Source of the DNA: Devosia pacifica
Lineage (GTDB): Bacteria > Pseudomonadota > Alphaproteobacteria > Rhizobiales > Devosiaceae
Assembly: GCF_014652635.1 (NCBI RefSeq)
Contig: NZ_BMZE01000003.1
Coordinates: 625,268-689,267 of the forward strand
Direction: 5' to 3'
DNA: 64,000 bases
Position 1 is the stretch's first letter, and every line of letters starts with the position of its first letter. Below the pieces are notes generated by a model that was given only the letters and a program-made list of their open reading frames with translations, was not told the DNA's origin and did no database searches. Positions 26,218 through 33,842 of the stretch are shown here, one piece after another. Made by a program: the position numbers and the translations under genes.

Positions 26218-26810
26218 GCGGCACCTTGGCGCCCGTTGATCCAGCCAGGGCGCATCGCCTGATCAATCACGGGCCGACCGTTCTGATCTCGTCGACTCAT
26301 TCCGGCGTCGACAACGTCATGCCCGCAGCATGGGCCACCGTTCTCGACATGGCGCCCGCCAAGGTTGTTGTCGTGATTGATCGCGCAACGAAAACGCGTG
26401 AGCTGGTCGACGCAAGCGGCCGTTTCGTCCTGCAGGTCCCGGTTGTCGCCCAGCTGGCGCTTGTTGATTTCCTCGGCATGCACTCTGCACAAGATGAGCC
26501 GGACAAGCTCGACCGAGCCGGCGCCACGCTATTTCGAATGCCCGGGCACGACCTGCCGTTTGTTGCCGATTGCGCAGGGTGGATGGCGTGCCGTGTTCTA
26601 ACCGAGCCAAGCAAGCCCGAAACTTACGACTTGGTCCTTGCAGAAGTCGAGGCAGCCTGGTCCGACCCGCGCATGTTCCGCGACGGCCGCTGGGTCACCG
26701 ACGCGCCGCCGGACTATCGCACGCTTCACCACGTGTCCGGCGGACGCTATTTCGCCATCGGCGAGACGATCGACGTCGATCGCAGCCCGGACGAGGGTCC
26801 GGGCAACTAG
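26214..26810 (+). CDS. Flavin reductase-like (FMN-binding split barrel) protein
   Basis: A 198-residue protein of the DIM6/NTAB flavin reductase family. It has PTVLISSTHSGVDNVMPAAWATV near the start, then KVVVVIDRATKTRELV and FVLQVPVVAQLALVDFLG, which match the flavin-binding strands, and a late HHVSGGRYFAIGE motif. Such proteins reduce FMN for two-component monooxygenases or act as stand-alone oxidoreductases. No monooxygenase is in the operon. It is the last gene of the sugar operon, coupled to the permease by ATGA. Its role in the pathway is unknown. Confidence 0.75.
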   Translation: MSGTLAPVDPARAHRLINHGPTVLISSTHSGVDNVMPAAWATVLDMAPAKVVVVIDRATKTRELVDASGRFVLQVPVVAQLALVDFLGMHSAQDEPDKLDRAGATLFRMPGHDLPFVADCAGWMACRVLTEPSKPETYDLVLAEVEAAWSDPRMFRDGRWVTDAPPDYRTLHHVSGGRYFAIGETIDVDRSPDEGPGN

Positions 26811-26922
26811 GCCAGAACCTCCTTGTTGCCGAGCCGGCGCCGAGGCGTACTGGTCCTAGTTGGACGGCCGACTTCGGGCAAGATGACTGGAAAGGAAGGT
26901 GGTCGAAGCCGTCACCTGCCTA

Positions 26923-27438
26923 TCAGCGGCGCAGCACATCCTGCCATTCCGGATGGCGCTCTATCTGCGCTTTTGCGAACGGGCAGAGCGGCACAATAGT
27001 GACACCTTCGCGCCTTGCATCCTCAATCGCCTGGCGCACCAGTCGCTCGCCGACCTTGCGTCCACGCAAGGCGGTCGGCACTTCCGTATGATCGATGATG
27101 ATGAGGCTTTCGCCCGCTCGGCTATAGGTCATCTCTGCCTCAACATCATCAATGACCAGGCGATAGCGCCCCTTCGGCGTGCCATCTTCCCTCTCGACCG
27201 TCCCGGCATCCAGCGCGGGAGCGGAGTTCACCTCTGCGGCGTCAGGGGCCCGCACTTGTTGCGGCTGGCCGTGGGCACATTCCAACAGATCGCGGTCCCA
27301 GCCGGCCAGGTCGGCAGCGGCCTCGTAGCTCGATACGAGGAAGCTCATCAGGGCCGCATCGGGATTAGCGGAGGACTGGACGGCCTCATAGGGGAGCACG
27401 AATTCGGACAGTTCCTCATGCCAGAAGGCGGCGTCCAA
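26923..27438 (-). CDS. Chimeric gene: DUF5996 C-terminal piece plus GNAT (YjdJ-type) acetyltransferase
   Basis: 171 residues in two recognisable parts. Residues 1-52 (FWHEELSEFVLPYEAVQSS, then DAALMSFLVSSYEAAADLA) match the C-terminal end of DUF5996 proteins, which normally have more than 200 residues before this point. Residues about 88-171 form a YjdJ-like small GNAT (SLIIIDHTEVPTALRGRKVGERLV, then VPLCPFAKAQIERHPEWQDV). The GNAT half looks complete. The DUF5996 half is cut at about 27435, exactly where a recombinase relic begins, so the arrangement is best explained by truncation. Whether the natural gene was a fusion before the event is uncertain, and so is the functional start. Confidence 0.65.
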   Translation of the reverse strand: MDAAFWHEELSEFVLPYEAVQSSANPDAALMSFLVSSYEAAADLAGWDRDLLECAHGQPQQVRAPDAAEVNSAPALDAGTVEREDGTPKGRYRLVIDDVEAEMTYSRAGESLIIIDHTEVPTALRGRKVGERLVRQAIEDARREGVTIVPLCPFAKAQIERHPEWQDVLRR

Positions 27439-27630
27439 GACCTACCTGCGCCCCGTCATCGACCAGATTGAGGTCGCTGACGACATCGTGCGGATCGTCG
27501 GCGACAAGGCACGCTCGAACAGGTCATCGCGGGCAATGCAGACGTTCGCAGTTTTGCACGAGAATGGCGCGCCACTCATGATGAAAATGGGCACTGGGAA
27601 ATCGAGGTGCCCAGATGCAGGAAAAGATAA
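27437..27630 (+). pseudogene. Relic of a serine site-specific recombinase 3' end
   Basis: Two frames together resemble the C-terminal tail of resolvase/invertase-type recombinases. KTYLRPVIDQIEVADDIVRI and VGDKA lie in one frame. After a one-base loss near 27510 the other frame gives TLEQVIAG, DVRSFAREWRATHDENGHWE and IEVPR, ending at TAA 27628-27630. The 'G-K-A-x-L...VRSF-R-W' pattern is characteristic of that tail. No catalytic domain remains. The relic abuts the truncated DUF5996 piece and overlaps the first bases of the tyrosine recombinase gene. Confidence 0.6.
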
Positions 27631-28637
27631 GCTATAACAATGGAGTATCTCCCTCAAGCGAACAGCAGTACCGGGAGCGGATGCAACAGTTGGTGCGGCG
27701 GTGGCAGCGCAGGAGGTCGCCGGATCAGGCGCAGGAAGACGTCGTGAGCTTCGTCAATTGGCTGATCAACTGCCGGTCCGGCCTCAGTGCTGCGAGTTGG
27801 CGCAACTACAAGGCATCAGTCGTCTGGGCGATGGAAGAGATCCCCAGTAATTTTTTCAAGGCTGCAGCATGCTCCGATGTTCAGACTGCGCTTGAGATGC
27901 TGAGGTCGACAGGCCAACGTGGTTTGAGTTTGCATGCTGACCGGACGTCTGGGCTAAAGGCACGCCGGGTCAAGGACAAAGACCTGATAAGGCTTGAGGC
28001 GTTCTTCGCGAAGTCCAGGTCCAGATATGCTACGTTCGTCCCCATGATGGTTCGGGTGAGCAACTTGGCCGGCCTGCGGCCATGTGAGTGGCCTTCGGCG
28101 CGTCTTTCCGTCGGGCTCGGCGGCAACGCGGCTGTGCTTATCGTAGAAAACGCAAAACACACAAATGGACGTGGACACGGGGAGTTTCGCACGATCATTT
28201 GGGAGGAACTGCCAGACGACGTGGTCGAGGATCTTAGGCAGTGGCTAGCCTACGTTGCGGAATCCGTTTCGGGCGCCACGAGCGTCGCATCAGTTTGGAA
28301 AGAGACCATGAAGGGCCTTGCTCGAGAGCTCTATCGTGCCAACAAGAAGTTGTGGCCGCGCCGCAAGAAGCATATCGCGCCGTATTCTGCGCGTCAGGAA
28401 TATTCCGCCCGATTGAAGAGCGTACGTGACCCGGAGGTGGCCGCAGCCCTGATGGGGCATGCTGTCGATGACACCGCATACCGACATTATGCAGGAAACC
28501 GAAGGTCCCGAGGGCACCCAGACAAATTTCACGTGCCCGACGCGAACCCGACAGAGGTCGCTAAGGTGAGAAAGACTGGCTGGCAGGACAAGTTCGAAGA
28601 CTTCAGAGGCGCCAAGGCTGCGACGCCCAAGCTGTGA
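27615..28637 (+). CDS. Tyrosine-recombinase/phage-integrase-like protein
   Basis: 340 residues. The N-terminal part (ASWRNYKASVVWAMEEIP) resembles a SAM-like core-binding domain. The C-terminal half shows remnants or variants of the integrase catalytic stations: LAGLRPCEW (first arginine), VENAKHTNGRG (lysine region), PYSARQEYSARL (box II, with Y/R rather than HxxR), and LMGHAVDDTAYRHYAGNRR (histidine and the terminal tyrosine). The overall spacing fits a tyrosine recombinase, but the H-to-P/Y change in box II makes activity uncertain. GAGGTG precedes the ATG. It lies beside recombinase and IS relics, consistent with an integration site. Confidence 0.65.
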   Translation: MQEKISYNNGVSPSSEQQYRERMQQLVRRWQRRRSPDQAQEDVVSFVNWLINCRSGLSAASWRNYKASVVWAMEEIPSNFFKAAACSDVQTALEMLRSTGQRGLSLHADRTSGLKARRVKDKDLIRLEAFFAKSRSRYATFVPMMVRVSNLAGLRPCEWPSARLSVGLGGNAAVLIVENAKHTNGRGHGEFRTIIWEELPDDVVEDLRQWLAYVAESVSGATSVASVWKETMKGLARELYRANKKLWPRRKKHIAPYSARQEYSARLKSVRDPEVAAALMGHAVDDTAYRHYAGNRRSRGHPDKFHVPDANPTEVAKVRKTGWQDKFEDFRGAKAATPKL

Positions 28638-28904
28638 TGAACGCACGCCGCTTGCTCGCGTCAACTTTGTTCCATGACACGTCTTTGGCGATCCGGCCGA
28701 TCATTTTTCCCCGGGTCCGGCGCCTATCTGCTTGGAGCAAATGTCTCAGGTCAAATCCGCTTCGCGCCCCATTATCGACCGTTCAGCCTGCGATTTCGGG
28801 TTCCCGAAAGCAGCCGGTCCGCTCTGGGGTGATGGGGTGGACGCCCCCCGGCGGCATCGATGTGCCAAAGTGGAGGTGTTGAAGCACCACTTGAGGAGGC
28901 GCCC

Positions 28905-29485
28905 ATGTCGGAAGTTACCACAATCGGTCTGGATATCGCGAAGAACGTTTTCCACGCGCACGGTGCGGATGCGGGCGGTCGAGCGCTGTTCAGCCGGAAG
29001 ATCAGCCGCACGAAGTTGCTGGAGTTCTTCGCTCGGCAACCACAGTGCCTGGTGGCGTTGGAGGCGTGCGGCGGTGCGCATCACTGGGCTCGCGAACTCA
29101 CGCTATTGGGTCACGAGGTGAAGCTGATGCCTCCGGCTTACGTGAAGCCCTTCGTGAAGCGGAACAAGAACGATGCGGTCGATGCCGAGGCCATCTGCGA
29201 GGCGGCGCAGCGCACGAACATGCGGTTCGTAGCGATCAAGAGCGAGGAACAGCAGGCCTCGGCCTTGGTGTTCAGAACCCGCGACCTTCGTGGCCATCTC
29301 CCCGAGTATGGCTGGGTTGCGCCAAAGGGGCCGTCGCACATAGCTGTGCTGAGTGGCCTACTCGATGGCGAGATGGGATCATCGCTTCCGGATGCGGCCA
29401 CACCCATGTTGCACGATGCTCGATCTGCTTGAAGCGCTGAACGGGAAAATCGGCGAACTGGACAAGGAGATCGCGCGGCAGAACT
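28905..29485 (+). pseudogene. IS110-family transposase, truncated and frameshifted
   Basis: The N-terminal DEDD domain of an IS110-type transposase is clear: TIGLDIAKNVFHAHG (first Asp), VALEACGGAHHWARE (Glu) and KNDAVDAEAICEAAQ (two Asp). After RTRDL the sequence jumps to RGHLPEYGWVAP, lacking about twelve residues usually present. Near 29412 a frameshift separates the rest (LDLLEALNGKIGELDKEIAR), and homology ends at about 29485 before the C-terminal Tnp_20 domain with the catalytic serine. GAGGAGG precedes the start. This copy cannot transpose by itself. Confidence 0.8.
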
Positions 29486-29559
29486 GCGAACACCTACTAC
29501 ATTGAAATCACTAGGTAATCTAGCACCGCCGCTGACGGCCGCACATTCATCGAGCCTGC

Positions 29560-29689
29560 CCAATGACTGAAAGGGGGTCGGATGCCGAACGGCAGGTTTC
29601 TTTCGCCCGTGGCTAGAACCGGTCAGTCCGGTTTCAGCCCCTACCCTGCCCTTCCGCCAAGCTTGACCAATGACTGAAATGGGGCCGGA
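29560..29689. repeat. Two 23-base direct repeats (CCAATGACTGAAA...)
   Basis: CCAATGACTGAAAGGGGGTC plus GGA at 29560-29582 recurs as CCAATGACTGAAATGGGGCC plus GGA at 29667-29689, identical at 21 of 23 positions and 107 bases apart. The sequence between them includes further short inverted segments. This looks like an extragenic repeat family member rather than coding DNA. Confidence 0.7.
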
Positions 29690-29730
29690 AGCTGTCCGTC
29701 CGGTTCCAGCAAGGAAACGGACGGACAGCT
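29690..29730. repeat. Perfect 13-base inverted repeat
   Basis: AGCTGTCCGTCCG at 29690-29702 and CGGACGGACAGCT at 29718-29730 are exact reverse complements around a 15-base loop. The element starts immediately after the second direct repeat, so the two probably form one repetitive unit. There is no T-tract, so a simple terminator is less likely. Confidence 0.75.
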
Positions 29731-30016
29731 GACGTTCGGCATCTGACCCAATTTCTGCCATCCACCGAATCCAGTTTGAACACACCTGACTGCCGTTTGA
29801 CAAATTACCAAAAATAGCCATGCTCATTAACATGAGCACTGTTTATCCCAAACGGTTGAATACTGGTCGTCGTCCGCCACGCTGATCGCCTGGTGCTGCT
29901 ACCTGCCAATGGCAAGAGCGGCACCAGGATGCTCTGATTCACCCCAACAACTGCTCCAGATCCACCATCGCACACCCGCTGTGCGGGGTGGTGCACGTCT
30001 CGTCGAGGCAATCATT

Positions 30017-30226
30017 ATGACGTTCAAGTATTCTGTGACGCTGCCCGTCAGCGGGGGCGACAAGCTGCGCCGGTTTCGTGAGTGGGCTGGTGAACACGTT
30101 CCTGCCCTGAGCTATAGTCTTCCCGTCCAGACCGTTGGCAAGACTCAGGCCGTGACTATCGAGCTGAGGTCTCTAGTCGACCGCAAGCAATTGCTTGAAG
30201 CATTTTCAAAATCTGCCAGAATCTAG
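30017..30226 (+). CDS. Hypothetical small protein, 69 residues
   Basis: The frame encodes MTFKYSVTLPVSGGDKLRRF followed by a charged stretch and VTIELRSLVDRKQLLEAF. The alternating hydrophobic beginning and amphipathic end look like a compact alpha/beta protein. I do not recognise a family. ATG 30017 is chosen as the first codon with protein-like composition; the open frame upstream is poor and runs through the repeat region. It is followed ten bases later by the zinc-ribbon microprotein and then by the first Rnk-like gene, so the three may be co-transcribed. Confidence 0.45.
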   Translation: MTFKYSVTLPVSGGDKLRRFREWAGEHVPALSYSLPVQTVGKTQAVTIELRSLVDRKQLLEAFSKSARI

Positions 30227-30236
30227 GGAATTCACA

Positions 30237-30389
30237 ATGCGAGTATTTAGGTACTGCCGTTCTTGCACGAGGCCACGACCTCGCTCAGCATTTCGATGTC
30301 CATGGTGTTTTAATGACTGTAGGAGGCTCAAGTCGGCGAAGGCGCAAGTAGCGTGGAATTCCGAGCGGGTGAGAGGGTCGAAGAGGTGA
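30237..30389 (+). CDS. Possible zinc-ribbon microprotein, 50 residues
   Basis: MRVFRYCRSCTRPRPRSAFR continues with CPWCFNDCRRLKSA. Two CxxC pairs (YCRSC and CPWC) separated by about a dozen residues, with an extra cysteine after them, are the layout of a treble-clef or zinc-ribbon module. AGGGA lies seven bases before the ATG, supporting real translation. Its last codons overlap the start region of the Rnk-like gene. The family is not recognised and a chance frame cannot be excluded. Confidence 0.4.
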   Translation: MRVFRYCRSCTRPRPRSAFRCPWCFNDCRRLKSAKAQVAWNSERVRGSKR

Positions 30390-30808
30390 CAACCATTACA
30401 TTGGCGGATTGGGTGCAGTCACCAGACATCTTGGTCGAAGAGAATGAGCATGGAGTTCTGACCACCGCAGCGCTGACTGATGGCACCCAAAGTGCTGAAG
30501 AGATCGATTTTCTTCTCTACGAGCTTGATCGAGCCAAGGTGACGAGCAACGCTTTGTTGCCCACCGACATCGTGCGCCTCAACAGTATAGTGCGTTACAG
30601 ATCCATCACAGAACCACAGCGCACGATCAAACTGGTGCTGCCCAAGGAAAGAGAGGAGAATTACGAGTACCGACTGTCTGTTACCACATTGCATGGTGCA
30701 GCCCTCTTGGGTCTACGACCTGGTCAAAGTCTTTCGTGGATCACCCCAGATGGGGCAGCAGACCAGGTTGAAGTCCTTGCGGTAGCCAATACGGTGATCG
30801 GTAGGTGA
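30386..30808 (+). CDS. Rnk/GreA C-terminal-domain protein (copy A, plus strand)
   Basis: About 140 residues. The C-terminal half shows the GreA/GreB C-terminal (FKBP-like) fold signature: DIVRLNSIVRYRSITEPQRT, IKLVLPKE, then VTTLHGAALLGLRPGQSLSW. The N-terminal half has a short helical region (AEEIDFLLYELDRAKV) as in Rnk, which lacks the long Gre coiled coil. Rnk-type proteins bind RNA polymerase near the secondary channel, antagonising Gre factors. GTG 30386, preceded by AGAGGG, gives the size of the two relatives downstream; a GTG at 30353 is possible. The sequence is divergent from copies B and C. Confidence 0.7.
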   Translation: MTTITLADWVQSPDILVEENEHGVLTTAALTDGTQSAEEIDFLLYELDRAKVTSNALLPTDIVRLNSIVRYRSITEPQRTIKLVLPKEREENYEYRLSVTTLHGAALLGLRPGQSLSWITPDGAADQVEVLAVANTVIGR

Positions 30809-30834
30809 GGTTTTAATAGCTGCCTTGCCACAAG

Positions 30835-30861
30835 CTCGACGGGGACCATCGCCCCGTCGAG
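30835..30861. terminator. Bidirectional terminator-like hairpin between convergent Rnk-like genes
   Basis: CTCGACGGGG (30835-30844) and CCCCGTCGAG (30852-30861) form a perfect ten-base stem with a seven-base loop, 27 bases after the stop of copy A and facing convergent copy B. There is no clear T-run, so termination is inferred from the strong stem and the position. Confidence 0.6.
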
Positions 30862-31057
30862 TAATTCTGACAATCAGTTCAAGTGTTCTAACAGGAAGTT
30901 CGTGACTGTCTTCGTCGTCACAGTCCGACCAGCAGTTGTAGCCGGGGTGAATTGATGACCAGCACATTGATCGCACCGAGGTGCCGGAGGAGTGCCACCA
31001 CGAGGTAGGCTGTCACGAAGGTGGCAGTACGCTCCGATGCGGCATGCGACCGTCACC

Positions 31058-31477
31058 TCAGCACACAATTTTGAGTTTCGCGCCTGATGTACGGCGGACG
31101 GGCTGATACGGGACTGCCTCCACATAAAGCCGATCGAGTCGTCCGTCTCGCTGCAAGACATCGACGACCTGCCCGGCTTGTGCACCGATCAGTGCCAGTC
31201 CGCGTGGTGTTTCCAATAGCAGAGTCATACCGTTGATATGTTCGTCAGGTCGTCGGACGAGTGTACGCTCTTCTGTGCCACCACCAGGCGGCAGGAACCG
31301 CACCCTGCTATGAAGCGTCACCACGTTCGGCGGTAGATCCGACGGAAAGATGAGCGCAGCGGTTCGTAGTTTGGCTCGCACAAAGCTGGTCGCGCCAGGA
31401 AACGGTTCGCTCCAGCACTGGATGAGGGTCTCGAGGAGTGTGTAGTCGTTCGAAGTGAGAATGGCAGGTTGGTTCAT
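31058..31477 (-). CDS. Rnk/GreA C-terminal-domain protein (copy B)
   Basis: 139 residues starting MNQPAILTSNDYTLLETLIQ, the Rnk-like opening (RPxIxLxxxDxxxLExLI). The Gre C-terminal-like part is FPSDLPPNVVTLHSRVRFLP, then MTLLLETPRGLALIGAQAGQ and VVDVLQRDG, whose 'TPxGxALxGxxxGQ' motif is the family hallmark. The start is ATG 31477 with GGAGC ahead; the frame is open upstream through a hairpin region without homology. It probably binds RNA polymerase. Convergent with copy A and downstream of copy C with a hairpin between. Confidence 0.75.
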   Translation of the reverse strand: MNQPAILTSNDYTLLETLIQCWSEPFPGATSFVRAKLRTAALIFPSDLPPNVVTLHSRVRFLPPGGGTEERTLVRRPDEHINGMTLLLETPRGLALIGAQAGQVVDVLQRDGRLDRLYVEAVPYQPVRRTSGAKLKIVC

Positions 31478-31511
31478 GGATAAAGCTCCGGCATCAAGGG
31501 GGCAGTCAAAT

Positions 31512-31545
31512 CCCCTGGCCGAACGCATACCTAGCCGGCCAGGGG
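31512..31545 (-). terminator. Strong hairpin between Rnk-like copies C and B
   Basis: CCCCTGGCCG (31512-31521) and CGGCCAGGGG (31536-31545) are perfect ten-base arms around a 14-base loop, lying 41 bases downstream of the copy C stop and 35 bases upstream of the copy B start. It could terminate copy C or act in the leader of copy B. Confidence 0.6.
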
Positions 31546-31585
31546 CGCCACTCCCGCTTGATGTCTCCATGCATGGCGACCCATT

Positions 31586-31987
31586 CTACGCCTCCAGCCG
31601 TTCGGCAGGCTGACTCACCGAAAGGACCGTCAGCACGTGGTGACGCCCGTCACGAGCCTCCCAGGTAATGGACTGGCCGGCCCGCAAGCCAATGAGCGCC
31701 GCACCGATTGGAGTCAGAACTGACACCCTGCCCCCGGAGATGTCTGCATCGCGTGGATAGACGAGCGTCACTTCGACACTCGTATCGCGATCGGTTCGAT
31801 AGTGAACACGAGAGCCCATCCGAACCACGTCGCTTGGCAGTTTTCCCTCCGGAACGACGCGGGCACGTTCCATTTCGGTGAGCAGACTCTCCGCGGCCGC
31901 ATGCGATGCACCGGCAGCAAGCTCGAATAGCTTCTGGTGCTCATTGGCGGCGACGATGATGCGTGGACGCAAAGGGCGACTGGACAT
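31586..31987 (-). CDS. Nucleoside diphosphate kinase regulator Rnk-like protein (copy C)
   Basis: 133 residues, very close to the size of E. coli Rnk (136). It has RPRIIVAANEHQKLFELAAG at the start, then a helical hairpin ESLLTEMERARVVPEGKLPS, DVVRMGSRVHYRTDRD, VEVTLVYPRDADISGGRVSV and LTPIGAALIGLRAGQSITWE. This is the most typical Rnk of the three. ATG 31987 follows GGAAC; the frame is open further upstream through a hairpin region but without homology. A role in RNA polymerase or Gre-factor modulation is inferred from the family. Confidence 0.85.
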   Translation of the reverse strand: MSSRPLRPRIIVAANEHQKLFELAAGASHAAAESLLTEMERARVVPEGKLPSDVVRMGSRVHYRTDRDTSVEVTLVYPRDADISGGRVSVLTPIGAALIGLRAGQSITWEARDGRHHVLTVLSVSQPAERLEA

Positions 31988-32086
31988 GGATTGAGTTCCG
32001 ATCGTGCATATCGCGACGCCCCAGCCCATGGTGATGCATGGGACATGAGACGCACATAAGTAAGAATCTGGGTAAGAGCTGTCTTC

Positions 32087-32125
32087 CCCTAAGCCCGACA
32101 CCGCTCACGGCGGTTAGGCTTAGGG
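32087..32125. terminator. Nested hairpin between gdhA and Rnk-like copy C
   Basis: Arms CCCTAAGCC (32087-32095) and GGCTTAGGG (32117-32125) are exact reverse complements and enclose a second small stem ACCGC / GCGGT. It lies in the 303-base gap (31988-32290) that otherwise holds no supported gene, 166 bases after the gdhA stop. A terminator of gdhA or a leader structure of the rnk-like gene is possible. Confidence 0.5.
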
Positions 32126-32290
32126 TATCTATCCTGCGACCGGATTCTCCCGGCGCATCGCGTATGCAAAGGTGATCTTGTTCGGGCTCATGGACGGGAC
32201 CGTAGGCCATTCGCTGGGGAAGTCAAGCGAACCGGGCAGCGCCTGCTTGACCCGCCGCTGCCGGATCACATAGGGGCATCTCGCGACAGT

Positions 32291-33673
<1,383 letters not shown>

Positions 33674-33842
33674 TTAGCAGCGCGGGCCAAACATGACGAG
33701 ACGTAGGGAGCCCACCGGCATTCGCCGCAGCCCCTGTTGACAGCGCATCGAGCTTTGCCGGTCTGGCACGAAGGGACCACTGTCTCACGGGCGACCCGGA
33801 CACAAATGGTGCGATCGCGGGCGCGATATCGATGACGAGGGA

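Larger units (their letters stand above)
29486..30016. other. Non-coding stretch with palindromic repeats after the IS110 relic
   Basis: No supported gene. It holds two 23-base direct repeats, a 13-base-stem palindrome (both listed separately), and a smaller hairpin with arms CTGGTGC / GCACCAG at 29890-29927 that encloses TGCC-AAT-GGCA. Composition is less G+C-rich than the operons upstream. The texture is that of extragenic repetitive elements. Confidence 0.5.

Noticed and set aside
26923-27438. Intact DUF5996 protein
   Set aside because: Only its last 50 or so residues are present; the remainder is replaced by a recombinase relic.
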